NCBI RefSeq assembly: GCF_002959895.1
Contig: NZ_PPDD01000009.1
Location: 124,001-188,000 of the forward strand
DNA length: 64,000 nt
Source: Veillonella infantium
Lineage (GTDB): Bacteria; Bacillota; Negativicutes; Veillonellales; Veillonellaceae
Reading direction: 5' to 3'
This document shows, one piece after another, positions 45,032 through 53,186 of the stretch. How positions within the stretch are numbered: the first letter of the stretch is position 1; each line of letters begins with the position of its first letter. A program made the position numbers and the translations under genes. The notes below the pieces were generated by a model that was not told the origin of the DNA, made no database searches, and saw only the letters and a list, made by a program, of their open reading frames with translations.

Positions 45032-45427
45032 TTACTCGTTATGTCCTATAAACTTTTCTACTAGTACTAAGCTACATACAAGTACAAAAATTGCAACAGA
45101 CCAGATTAAATTATCATATGACGATTCATGATCGATGATTAGCAGTCTAACAATTGCAGTTATGCCAATATATAAAAAGAAATTAAGCGGGAAGTGGAAG
45201 TTATTTTTAAAGTATTTTACGATGAGAGCAATAAACTCAAAGTATAAGAAGAAGGTAATTAATTCTTCAATTAATAAATAGTAAGTGCTATAACCTTGGA
45301 TATTTGCCCACGTAATAAATCCTAGGCTAATTAAGGTATTAATGAGGGCAATACAAAGAGCAATGCCTACACCTACAAGGGCTATATTTTTTATAGTTAA
45401 TAATAATTTAGAAATACGTATCCACAT
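45032..45427 (-). CDS. psiE: PsiE-family membrane protein
   Basis: 131-residue protein with four predicted TM helices (about 8-32, 46-70, 78-98, 107-126). It matches the phosphate-starvation-inducible PsiE family by 'EFIALIVKYFKNNFHFPLNF' and 'LYIGITAIVRLLIID'. The biochemical function of the family is unknown. Its ATG is preceded on the - strand by AGGTG about 8 bases upstream. It lies downstream of tpx on the same strand, but a terminator sits between them, so it is probably expressed separately. Confidence 0.85.
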   Translation of the reverse strand: MWIRISKLLLTIKNIALVGVGIALCIALINTLISLGFITWANIQGYSTYYLLIEELITFFLYFEFIALIVKYFKNNFHFPLNFFLYIGITAIVRLLIIDHESSYDNLIWSVAIFVLVCSLVLVEKFIGHNE

Positions 45428-45470
45428 ATATAATTCACCTACAATAAATATCTAAATACTATACCACATA

Positions 45471-45499
45471 AAAAAGACCGTACACCGTACGGTCTTTTT
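45471..45499 (-). terminator. Intrinsic terminator after tpx
   Basis: Perfect 13-bp stem AAAAAGACCGTAC / GTACGGTCTTTTT with a 3-base loop, T-rich in either direction. It stops transcription coming from tpx on the - strand before psiE. Confidence 0.88.
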
Positions 45500-45538
45500 A
45501 CGATTACACCACAGTATAATCAAGAGAATATCAAAGGA

Positions 45539-46054
45539 TTAGATATCAGCTTTAATTGCTTCTAATGCAGCATCGAAGTTAACTGCTTGAGTTACTTCAG
45601 GTACATATTCAACATAAGTAACTTTGTCTTCTTTGTTGATTACTACTACGCCACGAGTCAAAAGACGAAGTTCTTCGATCAAGAAACCATAGTTCTCACC
45701 GAAGGAAGCATCTTTGTGGTCGGATAAAGTAATAACTTTATCAACGCCAGCAGCGCCACACCAACGTTTTTGAGCGAACGGCAAGTCCATAGAAATTGTC
45801 AATACTACAACATCATCAGAAAGTGCAGTAGCATCTTGGTTGAACCAACGAGTTTGAGCGTCACAAACGCCTGTATCAAGGGAAGGAACAACGGAGATAA
45901 CTTTTACTTTACCTTCGAAATCTTTTAATGTTTTAGGTTGTAAGTCGTTGCTTAAAACTGTGAAGTCAGGAGCTTGTTGACCTACTTTAACTTCTGGACC
46001 AACCAATGTGATAGGGCCACCTGCAAATGTTACTACGCCAGTACGTTTTTCCAT
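45539..46054 (-). CDS. tpx: Thiol peroxidase (atypical 2-Cys peroxiredoxin)
   Basis: Tpx reduces hydroperoxides with thioredoxin as electron donor, protecting against peroxide in the cytosol. The 171 residues carry the peroxidatic Cys in '[17 protein letters not shown]' (about C60) and the resolving Cys in '[11 protein letters not shown]' (about C94), the Tpx arrangement. The N-terminal '[12 protein letters not shown]' is typical. On the - strand TTAGGAGGAATACAAC precedes the ATG, a strong Shine-Dalgarno. Codon use is strongly biased, suggesting high expression. An individual promoter is visible upstream. Confidence 0.96.
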   Translation of the reverse strand: MEKRTGVVTFAGGPITLVGPEVKVGQQAPDFTVLSNDLQPKTLKDFEGKVKVISVVPSLDTGVCDAQTRWFNQDATALSDDVVVLTISMDLPFAQKRWCGAAGVDKVITLSDHKDASFGENYGFLIEELRLLTRGVVVINKEDKVTYVEYVPEVTQAVNFDAALEAIKADI

Positions 46055-46117
46055 GTTGTATTCCTCCTAAGAGTTTTAATTCTAATGTTTATAAGGATAC
46101 GTTTTGTATCTATGCAT

Positions 46118-46146
46118 AGTATAACACTTACATTACTATAAGTAAA
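46118..46146 (-). promoter_or_regulatory. Promoter of tpx
   Basis: On the - strand: TTTACT (complement of 46141-46146), 17-base spacer, TATACT (complement of 46118-46123). An 8-bp inverted repeat, ATAACACT (46121-46128) and AGTGTTAT (46163-46170), brackets the -35, and AT-rich palindromic sequence resembling but not matching a PerR box lies near 46167-46195. Confidence 0.5.
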
Positions 46147-46340
46147 CTAAAAAATTCGATATAGTGTTATTATAGATTATAAAAATTATATTATTGGTAA
46201 CTACTAATGAGAGAATATTATAATAAACTACATGATATACGTATAGGTGTATTAAGATATATGAAAAAAATGTGTATACTATAAGGAGTATATTTAAATA
46301 ATGATAATCCTGTAATATAGAAATTTAACTGAGAGGTCCT

Positions 46341-48068
46341 ATGAAACCTATAGAGCTATTTATGCAGTTTTTCCGCCGAGAAGGCTGGGTTTATGCCATC
46401 GGCTTAACTATGCTAATTGCTATTGATATAGCATTTTTATTTGTGCCACAATTCATTGGTAATGCCATCGATACACTAAGTCACAATAAAGAAGGCTTAG
46501 TCAATTATATTATTTACTTTATTCTATTATTTATTATCATAACGATTCTAAAAGTTATTTCACGACGTACCTTACTTGGTTCCATCCGTCGTATGGAGTA
46601 CCTTTTTCGTGAAATTTTGTGTAGAAAAGCATTACAAATAAAAACAACATACTATGAGGCAAATGGACCTGGTAAAGTAATGGCGTTAATGACGAATGAT
46701 GTTACATCTCTTCGTGTAGCGTTAGGTTTAGGTGTAATGATTGTGGTGGATATCATATTTTATTCCATTGTAGGATCAATTATTCTCATACAAAAGATAA
46801 ATGGTCTATTAGCTTTCAAAATTATGACACCTGTATTTTTCATCATTGTAGCTATCTTTGTGTTAGGTCGAAAATTACGTGCTAAACAGCGTAGTGCGCA
46901 GGCAACGTATAGTGACATGACAGAATTTGGCCAAGAATTATTTCAAGGTATAGATGTAATTAGAGCTTTTAATCGGGAACGTATTATTTCTAACTCTTTT
47001 GAAAAAATAAATAAATTGAACTACAAGAAAAATATGGATGTTGCATTATTAGATTCTGTACTAACCCCTTTAACAAGAATTGCACCGTTTATTTGTATTA
47101 GTATTAGTATTTTCATATGTGGACATCTAGCTGTCGAAGGTAATATGACTATAGGTGAATTTGTAACCATAAATTCATTTATTATGTTAATAGTAGGACC
47201 TTTAATTGGCTTTGGTGGACTTATTTCGATTGTACAAAAAGGATTGGCATCCTTAGATCGTATTACCGATTTCTTACGACTATCAATAGAGTCAATTGAT
47301 GACACAACTGAAGTATTACCACTTGAAGATATTAATATACGATATTTAGATTTTAATTATGAAAATTCTAAAGGTCATGCATTGTCTCAAGTATGTACAA
47401 CAATTCCAAAAGGAACTTTCATTGGCATTGTGGGTAAACCTGGTTCTGGTAAAAGTACGCTCTTTAAATTACTTATTGGTTTACAACAAAGTCCAGCTAA
47501 AGCTATTTATTTGGGGAACCAAGATATTTCAGATATACCTTTATCTAAGCTTCGAAATTCAATAGCTTATGTACCAACTCAGTCTTACTTGTTGAGTACT
47601 ACTATTGAAGATAATATTAAATTTGGTAAAAATTTACCTATGCATGAATCTGTAGAGGTGGCTGCTAAAAAAGCCGACCTATATAGAGATTTAGGAAATC
47701 TATTAGATAATGACTTACATACTCTTGCAGAAGAAGGACATGACTTATCTGGTGGTCAAAAGCAACGTATTAATATGGCTCGAGGCTTTTACAAAAATGC
47801 ACCTTATTTATTACTAGATGATTGTTTCTCAGCTTTAGATGCAGTAACAGTAAATACTATTTTAGAGACATTATATACGGTAAATGCACAAACTATATTG
47901 TGCATTTCACAGCGTTTAGAGGTTATAGAAAAAGCAGATAAAATCCTTGTATTTGATGAGGGCCGTATTGTAGAAGAAGGTACTCATGAAGAATTATTAG
48001 CTAAAAAAGGCTTATATCACACCTTATATGAAGCGCAGAAAGGAGGGTCTGGTAATGAAAAAGCGTAA
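46341..48068 (+). CDS. Heterodimeric ABC exporter subunit with degenerate catalytic site
   Basis: 575-residue half-transporter: six TM helices (about 18-310) then an ABC ATPase. Walker A 'GKPGSGKST' (about 367) and signature 'LSGGQ' (about 468) are canonical, but Walker B ends in 'LLLDDCFSALD', so the catalytic Glu is Asp, and the switch His is Gln in 'CISQRLEVI'. It therefore donates a good signature motif but a poor hydrolysis site, as in BmrC/TM287-type subunits. AGAGGT precedes the ATG. The partner gene starts 14 bases before this stop. Substrate unknown; lipid or drug export is plausible. Confidence 0.88.
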   Translation: MKPIELFMQFFRREGWVYAIGLTMLIAIDIAFLFVPQFIGNAIDTLSHNKEGLVNYIIYFILLFIIITILKVISRRTLLGSIRRMEYLFREILCRKALQIKTTYYEANGPGKVMALMTNDVTSLRVALGLGVMIVVDIIFYSIVGSIILIQKINGLLAFKIMTPVFFIIVAIFVLGRKLRAKQRSAQATYSDMTEFGQELFQGIDVIRAFNRERIISNSFEKINKLNYKKNMDVALLDSVLTPLTRIAPFICISISIFICGHLAVEGNMTIGEFVTINSFIMLIVGPLIGFGGLISIVQKGLASLDRITDFLRLSIESIDDTTEVLPLEDINIRYLDFNYENSKGHALSQVCTTIPKGTFIGIVGKPGSGKSTLFKLLIGLQQSPAKAIYLGNQDISDIPLSKLRNSIAYVPTQSYLLSTTIEDNIKFGKNLPMHESVEVAAKKADLYRDLGNLLDNDLHTLAEEGHDLSGGQKQRINMARGFYKNAPYLLLDDCFSALDAVTVNTILETLYTVNAQTILCISQRLEVIEKADKILVFDEGRIVEEGTHEELLAKKGLYHTLYEAQKGGSGNEKA

Positions 48069-49800
48069 TTTTAAAAATGATTGGGCTTTGTTCTCCTATA
48101 TAACTGCGTATATTAAGCCTTATTTGGGGATTTTATTGTTAGCTACCATTGCGCTAGCTGGCAATTTAGTACTTTTACTTTTAAGACCTTATTTAACTAA
48201 GCAAGTTATTGATCTTGGCTTTGCTACTAATGATATTAATGTTATCGAATATTATGCTGTAATATATGGTCTTACTATTATTGGTAGTGTGTTATGTATA
48301 TTTGTAGAAAATTATTTTTTGAAAAGCTTTGGACAAAAAATTATTTATAATATACGTGCCATTATATTTCAAAAGATACTTCATAAGTCCCATGATGAGT
48401 TTTATAAATTACCCATTGGTAATTGGGTAACTCGTATCACAAATGATGTAGAGTCATTGCGCACCTTATATACAGATGTATTACTAAATTTAGCGAGTAG
48501 CGGATTAATGATCATCGGTATTTTAGGATTCATGTATGCTATTAATGTACCATTAGCAATTATCATGACGATTTTATTACCCATAATGGGCGTAATCATA
48601 TGGGTATTCCAAAAGTTTTCTCGTAAAGCATTCCGTCAAGTTCGCCGTTCTGTAGCTGCCTCTAATGCGAGTATTAAAGAACTATTAAACTACATAGTCA
48701 TTGTCAAATCTTATGGCGGTGAAAAAGAAATTGAGGAGCGTTACAATTCGGTTAATAAAGGTTTCTTAGAAGCAGGCCTTTTTGAAGTTACAACGTTTTC
48801 TATTTTTAGACCTCTCGTAGATGGTTTATTCTTTGTAGCATTAATCGTTATTTTTACTACTACAAATATAATAGATTCTGTGGCCGATGCTGGCACTGTC
48901 TTTGCTTTCATCCAATATATGGATCGTTTTTTCCAACCTTTAAAAGAAATTGCTGATAAATATAATTCTCTACAAAGTGCATTAGCTGGTGCGGAGAGAT
49001 TAGTGCCTTTATTAGAGGAAGATGAGCGTCAAATAGTTAATGAAGTTCCTCTTGAATTTAAGCATATAGAATCTATTGACTTTGATCATGTATGGTTTTC
49101 TTATGACAATAACGATGTATACGCATTAGAGGACTTTACGTTAAGTATAAAGGCTGGAGAATTTATAGGCATCGTAGGACCTTCCGGCAGTGGTAAATCA
49201 ACGCTTTTATCCTTGTTAATGGGCCTTTATAAACCTAGTAAGGGAGCAATCTATATTAATGGCATTGATATTGCGAATTATGATAGTTCAGTTCTGCGTC
49301 ATTTGATGGGCTATGTTTTCCAGCAAGCGTATCTATTTAAAGGTTCTATAAAGGATAACTTAACACTTTTTGATACGTCTATTTCATTTGATGATATGGT
49401 AGATGCAGCGAAACAAGTAAATTTAGACAGTATGATTGAACAACTGCCAGAGGGTTATACTACACCTGTAGGTTATTTAGGTTCTCTATTATCTGATGGA
49501 CAAAAGCAATTATTGGCATTTGGACGCACGCTAATTAGAAAAACACCTATTCTATTGCTAGATGAGGCTACAGCCAATATAGATAGTCATACGGAGAAGC
49601 AAATTCAAGCAAGTATTGAAAATATTCGTGGTACTAAAACTATTGTAAGCATTGCTCATCGACTATCCACGGTACAGGATGCTAATAAAATAGTGTATAT
49701 GGAATATGGTAAAATAATAGAAAGTGGATCTTTTGAAGAACTTATCGATTCAAAAGGTGCCTTTTATAATCTCTGGAGTAATCAACAAAGCGGGAGTTAG
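48055..49800 (+). CDS. Heterodimeric ABC exporter subunit with canonical ATPase residues
   Basis: 581-residue partner of the preceding half-transporter: N-terminal six-TM domain (about 18-315) and ABC ATPase with Walker A 'GPSGSGKST' (about 373), 'LLLDEATANIDS' (catalytic Glu present) and switch 'IAHRLSTV' (His present). The signature is 'LSDGQ' instead of LSGGQ. The two genes complement each other: only this subunit's Walker sites with the other's LSGGQ form a consensus ATP site. ATG 48055 with GGAGGG upstream is preferred over the frame start at 48028. The overlap with the upstream gene implies coupled translation. Confidence 0.9.
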   Translation: MKKRNFKNDWALFSYITAYIKPYLGILLLATIALAGNLVLLLLRPYLTKQVIDLGFATNDINVIEYYAVIYGLTIIGSVLCIFVENYFLKSFGQKIIYNIRAIIFQKILHKSHDEFYKLPIGNWVTRITNDVESLRTLYTDVLLNLASSGLMIIGILGFMYAINVPLAIIMTILLPIMGVIIWVFQKFSRKAFRQVRRSVAASNASIKELLNYIVIVKSYGGEKEIEERYNSVNKGFLEAGLFEVTTFSIFRPLVDGLFFVALIVIFTTTNIIDSVADAGTVFAFIQYMDRFFQPLKEIADKYNSLQSALAGAERLVPLLEEDERQIVNEVPLEFKHIESIDFDHVWFSYDNNDVYALEDFTLSIKAGEFIGIVGPSGSGKSTLLSLLMGLYKPSKGAIYINGIDIANYDSSVLRHLMGYVFQQAYLFKGSIKDNLTLFDTSISFDDMVDAAKQVNLDSMIEQLPEGYTTPVGYLGSLLSDGQKQLLAFGRTLIRKTPILLLDEATANIDSHTEKQIQASIENIRGTKTIVSIAHRLSTVQDANKIVYMEYGKIIESGSFEELIDSKGAFYNLWSNQQSGS

Positions 49801-49801
49801 T

Positions 49802-50596
49802 ATGGAATTTATCCAATCGAAAGATAATAAAACTATAAAGCACATTATCTCATTAGGTCAGCGTAAGAATCGTCAAAAAAGTGGGGAATATATTGTTGAA
49901 GGCATACGCTCTATTCGTGATATTGCAGCTATGGGGGCAGTTAAAATAATTTTTATTCGTGAATCTAAATCGCAAGATAAAAACGTATTAGATTTATTAG
50001 CATTAGATGCTGTTCAATCTTTACCTACGTATATAGTTCAAGATCCTGTATTTGATAAAGTAGACAATACTGTGAATGGTCAAGGTGTTGTTGCCATAGT
50101 AGCCAAGCCAAAACATGATATTGATTCTGTTTCTATTGAAGACGGTTTATATATTACATTAGATGGTGTTCAAGATCCTGGTAATCTAGGCACCATTATT
50201 AGAACTGCTGTTGCAGCAGGTGTAAAAGGTATATTTTTGATGAAAGGTACTGTAGATCCTTTTAATGATAAAACGGTACGTAGTACAATGAGCGCCTTAC
50301 ATAAAATACCTTTATACGAGGATGTTACTTTGTCTATGTTACATGATATTGTAGCCGAGTCTAATATGACTACTTATGTTACTGCCTTAGAAGATTCTGA
50401 GCCTTATCATTCTGTGGATTATGCTAAACGAACTATGTTAGTGTTAGGTAACGAAGGTAATGGTGTGACACCAGAGGTGATGAATCTCTGTACTAATCGC
50501 ATCATGATTCCTATGTATGGAGATATGGAGTCATTAAATGTAAGTGTAGCAGCGGCATTATGTATGTATAAGGTTCAAGAGCAATTGATGAGTTAA
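49802..50596 (+). CDS. TrmH-family (SPOUT) RNA methyltransferase
   Basis: 264-residue 2'-O-methyltransferase-like protein acting on rRNA or tRNA; the exact target is not determinable. The N-terminal substrate-binding domain starts with 'QSKDNKTIKHIISLGQRKNR' and 'YIVEGIRSIRDI'; the SPOUT domain carries motif 1 'LDGVQDPGNLGTIIRTA' (about 118-134), motif 2 'LVLGNEGNGV' and motif 3 'IPMYGDMESLNVSVAAAL'. ATG 49802 follows GGGAG and lies one base after the ABC gene stop; the longer frame lies inside that gene. Confidence 0.9.
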   Translation: MEFIQSKDNKTIKHIISLGQRKNRQKSGEYIVEGIRSIRDIAAMGAVKIIFIRESKSQDKNVLDLLALDAVQSLPTYIVQDPVFDKVDNTVNGQGVVAIVAKPKHDIDSVSIEDGLYITLDGVQDPGNLGTIIRTAVAAGVKGIFLMKGTVDPFNDKTVRSTMSALHKIPLYEDVTLSMLHDIVAESNMTTYVTALEDSEPYHSVDYAKRTMLVLGNEGNGVTPEVMNLCTNRIMIPMYGDMESLNVSVAAALCMYKVQEQLMS

Positions 50597-50609
50597 ATTC
50601 GTATTGCTC

Positions 50610-50644
50610 AATAATACTGTATTTTTTATAGAGTATTATTTTAC
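50610..50644 (+). terminator. Possible AT-rich terminator after the RNA methyltransferase gene
   Basis: AATAATACT (50610-50618) pairs with AGTATTATT (50632-50640), with a 13-base T-rich loop and a short T-run. It is weaker than the hairpin at 50724. Confidence 0.45.
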
Positions 50645-50723
50645 ATAGAGCATAACTCCTTTAATTTAACCTTCGTTAAATGTATTCAATTTTCTATTTA
50701 TGACAAAAATTTATAACATTATA

Positions 50724-50759
50724 AAAAGTCCTCTACTAGTATACAAGTAGAGGGCTTTT
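50724..50759 (+). terminator. Intrinsic terminator upstream of chbG-like gene
   Basis: AAAAGTCCTCTACT (50724-50737) pairs with AGTAGAGGGCTTTT (50746-50759) with one G-U pair and an 8-base loop. This is the main end of the ABC-methyltransferase operon. Confidence 0.85.
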
Positions 50760-50762
50760 GTA

Positions 50763-50792
50763 TTGATTTTATAGCTCTGTATTTGGTACAAT
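50763..50792 (+). promoter_or_regulatory. Probable promoter of the chbG-like operon
   Basis: TTGATT (50763-50768), 18-base spacer, TACAAT (50787-50792). It sits between two terminator hairpins; predicted transcription start is near 50799. Confidence 0.5.
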
Positions 50793-50808
50793 AACATATA
50801 TCCTTTGT

Positions 50809-50835
50809 GGGAGAACAAAGTTCTCCCTTTTTTTT
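50809..50835 (+). terminator. Terminator hairpin at the 5' end of the chbG-like transcript
   Basis: Perfect 8-bp stem GGGAGAAC-AAA-GTTCTCCC followed by eight T residues, ending 18 bases before the ATG at 50854. If the promoter at 50763-50792 is used, the hairpin starts about 10 bases into the transcript, so it would act as an attenuator; otherwise it is a second terminator for upstream transcription. Confidence 0.7.
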
Positions 50836-50853
50836 ATGAAAAGGAAGTAAACT

Positions 50854-51708
50854 ATGTCCAAATTAATAGTAAATGCCGATGACTTTGGTCTTCATAGTGC
50901 AGTTAATGCTGCCGTCATTGATGGTCATCGTACAGGTATCATTACGAGTACCTCTCTATTAGCAGGAGGCGAAGCTTTTACAGAAGCTGTAAGTATGGCA
51001 AAAAATAACCCTAAGTTGGGCATTGCTGTTCATATCGCCTTAGTAGGTGGACTTAAACCAGTATGTAATCCAGCTGAAGTTCCATCGCTGCTGACCTCTG
51101 AGGGCGTATTTCCAGAAACATATATCGATTTTATGAAGCGAATTTATACTGGAAAGATTAATTATAGTGAATTGCGCAAAGAAATTCACGCTCAAATGGA
51201 ACGTATTATGGATTCTGGTTTACATGTAACACATATTGATGGTCATCAACATATGCATGTATTACCGACGGTACTACCAATCGTAATAGAGCAAGCAAAA
51301 CATTATGGTATTAATGCTATACGCATTCCAGATGAGTCTTCTTTATTTGTCAATTATATGTGCTCTCCGGTGCGATTGTTAGGTAAGGTGGGATTATCTA
51401 CTGTGGCTGCAAAAGCACGTCCTACAATACGTGATAATGGCATGTATTCCACACAATATTTTTGGGGTATGGTAAATGGAGGACACATTAACCAAAAAAC
51501 GTTAATGGGTATATTAAAATCCATATCTAAAAAATCGGGTACTCATGAATTGATGATTCATCCAGGTTTAAATAATACGCTTCTTGGAAATCAATATAAA
51601 TGGGGCTATCATTGGGAAGATGAATTACAAGCTGTATGTTCAAACCATACGCATTTATATATTAGACAACATAATATTGAGCTAATTAATTATGGAGACT
51701 TGATATGA
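50854..51708 (+). CDS. ChbG/HpnK (YdjC) family carbohydrate deacetylase
   Basis: 284-residue metal-dependent deacetylase of the YdjC fold. Visible features: N-terminal 'IVNADDFGLHSAVNAAV' (metal Asp pair near residues 7-8), 'STSLLAGGEAF', 'LGIAVHIALVGG' and 'VTHIDGHQHMHVLPTVLP' (metal histidines, about 125-140). Family members remove acetyl groups from chitooligosaccharides or act in hopanoid synthesis (HpnK); the substrate here is unknown. It is followed, with a 4-base overlap, by a flippase-like membrane protein, the same partner type that HpnK has in hopanoid clusters. Confidence 0.88.
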   Translation: MSKLIVNADDFGLHSAVNAAVIDGHRTGIITSTSLLAGGEAFTEAVSMAKNNPKLGIAVHIALVGGLKPVCNPAEVPSLLTSEGVFPETYIDFMKRIYTGKINYSELRKEIHAQMERIMDSGLHVTHIDGHQHMHVLPTVLPIVIEQAKHYGINAIRIPDESSLFVNYMCSPVRLLGKVGLSTVAAKARPTIRDNGMYSTQYFWGMVNGGHINQKTLMGILKSISKKSGTHELMIHPGLNNTLLGNQYKWGYHWEDELQAVCSNHTHLYIRQHNIELINYGDLI

Positions 51709-52697
51709 GTAAAATGATGAAGAGAGGCATTTTTATGTTTCTCTTACTATTGGCTGTGTCAATTGGTATCATTTACTACACTATTGATCTAGATGCATTA
51801 AAAACAATTTCATCATTTAATAGTATTTCTTTATTATTAGCTTTAGTGGCCTTAATAGCAGGCATGTATTTTGATGGTTTACGGTTACAAAGACTCGTAA
51901 AAATCGGAGGATATAAGTTATCTATAAAGGCTGTACTTCGTGTAATCTTTAGTAATTATTTCATGGCTATGTTAACCCCAGGTGCTAGTGGGGGTGCTGT
52001 TGCACAAGTATTAGTATTACGGAGTTATGGTGTGCCAATATCTAAAGGGACTCCTATTGTGTTAATACGTACCGTATTTTCTATTATGTTCCTTGTTATT
52101 ATGTTACCCTTCGTATTCTTAAGAGATGCTATTGAAATTCCATATATTTCAAGAGATATGCTATTGATTTTTGCAGTAGTATCTGTCATTGCAATACTGG
52201 TAGGTACTTATATCTTACAAACTAAATATATGCGTCAATTTGTATATAACTTAGCGCAACGGTTTAAAGCACATAAAACGAAAGATTGGCTTTCTAAATT
52301 AGAAACGTTAAATCAAGGTTTAGGATTACTATATAAACAACCAATTCAATCGTTTATTGTATTTATTGAATCTGGGTTGAGTCTATTATGCTTATACTGT
52401 ATTGCGCCAGCATTAATGTATGCTTTTACACCGGATATTCCGATCATTAATATATTAGATCGAATGATTCTATTGAATCTTATTTTATATTTTGCACCAA
52501 CACCAGGGGGAACAGGGATTGCAGAAGGACTATTTGTAGTATTGTTTAGTACCTTTGTCCCTAATGGAACGGTTGGTATTATTGCTGTAGCATGGCGCGT
52601 TATGGCAGAGTATTTGCCATTTTTTGTCGGCATGTATGCGGTGTTAACATTATATGGGCGTCAATTTGTAGCCCAAGAAACTTCAACAGAACAATAA
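51705..52697 (+). CDS. Lysylphosphatidylglycerol synthase TM-like (UPF0104/HpnL-type) membrane protein
   Basis: 330-residue polytopic protein with about eight TM helices, matching the membrane domain of MprF-like flippases and the stand-alone YbhN/HpnL family. Typical segments are 'RLQRLVKIGGYKLS', 'NYFMAMLTPGASGGAVAQVL' and the late 'YFAPTPGGTGIAEGLF'. There is no lysyltransferase domain. The ATG overlaps the deacetylase stop, so both are translated together. A role moving a glycan- or aminoacyl-lipid across the membrane is inferred from family and context. Confidence 0.85.
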   Translation: MSKMMKRGIFMFLLLLAVSIGIIYYTIDLDALKTISSFNSISLLLALVALIAGMYFDGLRLQRLVKIGGYKLSIKAVLRVIFSNYFMAMLTPGASGGAVAQVLVLRSYGVPISKGTPIVLIRTVFSIMFLVIMLPFVFLRDAIEIPYISRDMLLIFAVVSVIAILVGTYILQTKYMRQFVYNLAQRFKAHKTKDWLSKLETLNQGLGLLYKQPIQSFIVFIESGLSLLCLYCIAPALMYAFTPDIPIINILDRMILLNLILYFAPTPGGTGIAEGLFVVLFSTFVPNGTVGIIAVAWRVMAEYLPFFVGMYAVLTLYGRQFVAQETSTEQ

Positions 52698-52712
52698 GGG
52701 AGTGTGTGTTCT

Positions 52713-53162
52713 ATGACTAAACCAAAAAAAGATAAGTTTTATCTGGTGCAAGAAGATATTTTACCAGAAGCGATAAAAAAGACGATTAAGGTAAAAGAAA
52801 TTTTGAAACTAGGTGAGGTTAAGACTATTAATGAAGCAGTGGAAAAGATGGATTTGAGTCGTTCTGCATACTATAAGTATAAAGATTATGTATTCCCATT
52901 TTTTGAAATTGCTCAAGGTAAAATTGTAAGCATTTATGTTTCAATGTCTAATGAATCAGGTATGTTATCTAGTGTGTTAAAAGCAATTGCAGAGCGCAAT
53001 GGTAGCATATTGACAATCAATCAAGACATTCCACTACAAGGTATAGCTAATAGCAGCATTTCCTTTGAAACTAAAGACTTACAAGGTTCATTAGAAGATT
53101 TATTATTAGATATTCGCTCTATGAAGGGCATTATTAAAGTAGAAATTTTAGGCCAAGCATAG
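52713..53162 (+). CDS. ACT domain-containing protein (PheB/UPF0735 family)
   Basis: 149-residue protein with a short N-terminal helix-turn-helix-like part ('INEAVEKMDLSRSAYYKYKD', about 38-57) and a C-terminal ACT domain ('MSNESGMLSSVLKAIAERNG', about 75-94), which binds amino acids. Bacillus PheB belongs to this family and lies next to aromatic amino acid genes; here it precedes homoserine dehydrogenase, so a regulatory link to the aspartate family is plausible. ATG 52713 with AAGGGAG upstream is chosen over GTG 52704. Confidence 0.88.
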   Translation: MTKPKKDKFYLVQEDILPEAIKKTIKVKEILKLGEVKTINEAVEKMDLSRSAYYKYKDYVFPFFEIAQGKIVSIYVSMSNESGMLSSVLKAIAERNGSILTINQDIPLQGIANSSISFETKDLQGSLEDLLLDIRSMKGIIKVEILGQA

Positions 53163-53186
53163 GCTAATTAAGAGAGTAGGACAATT

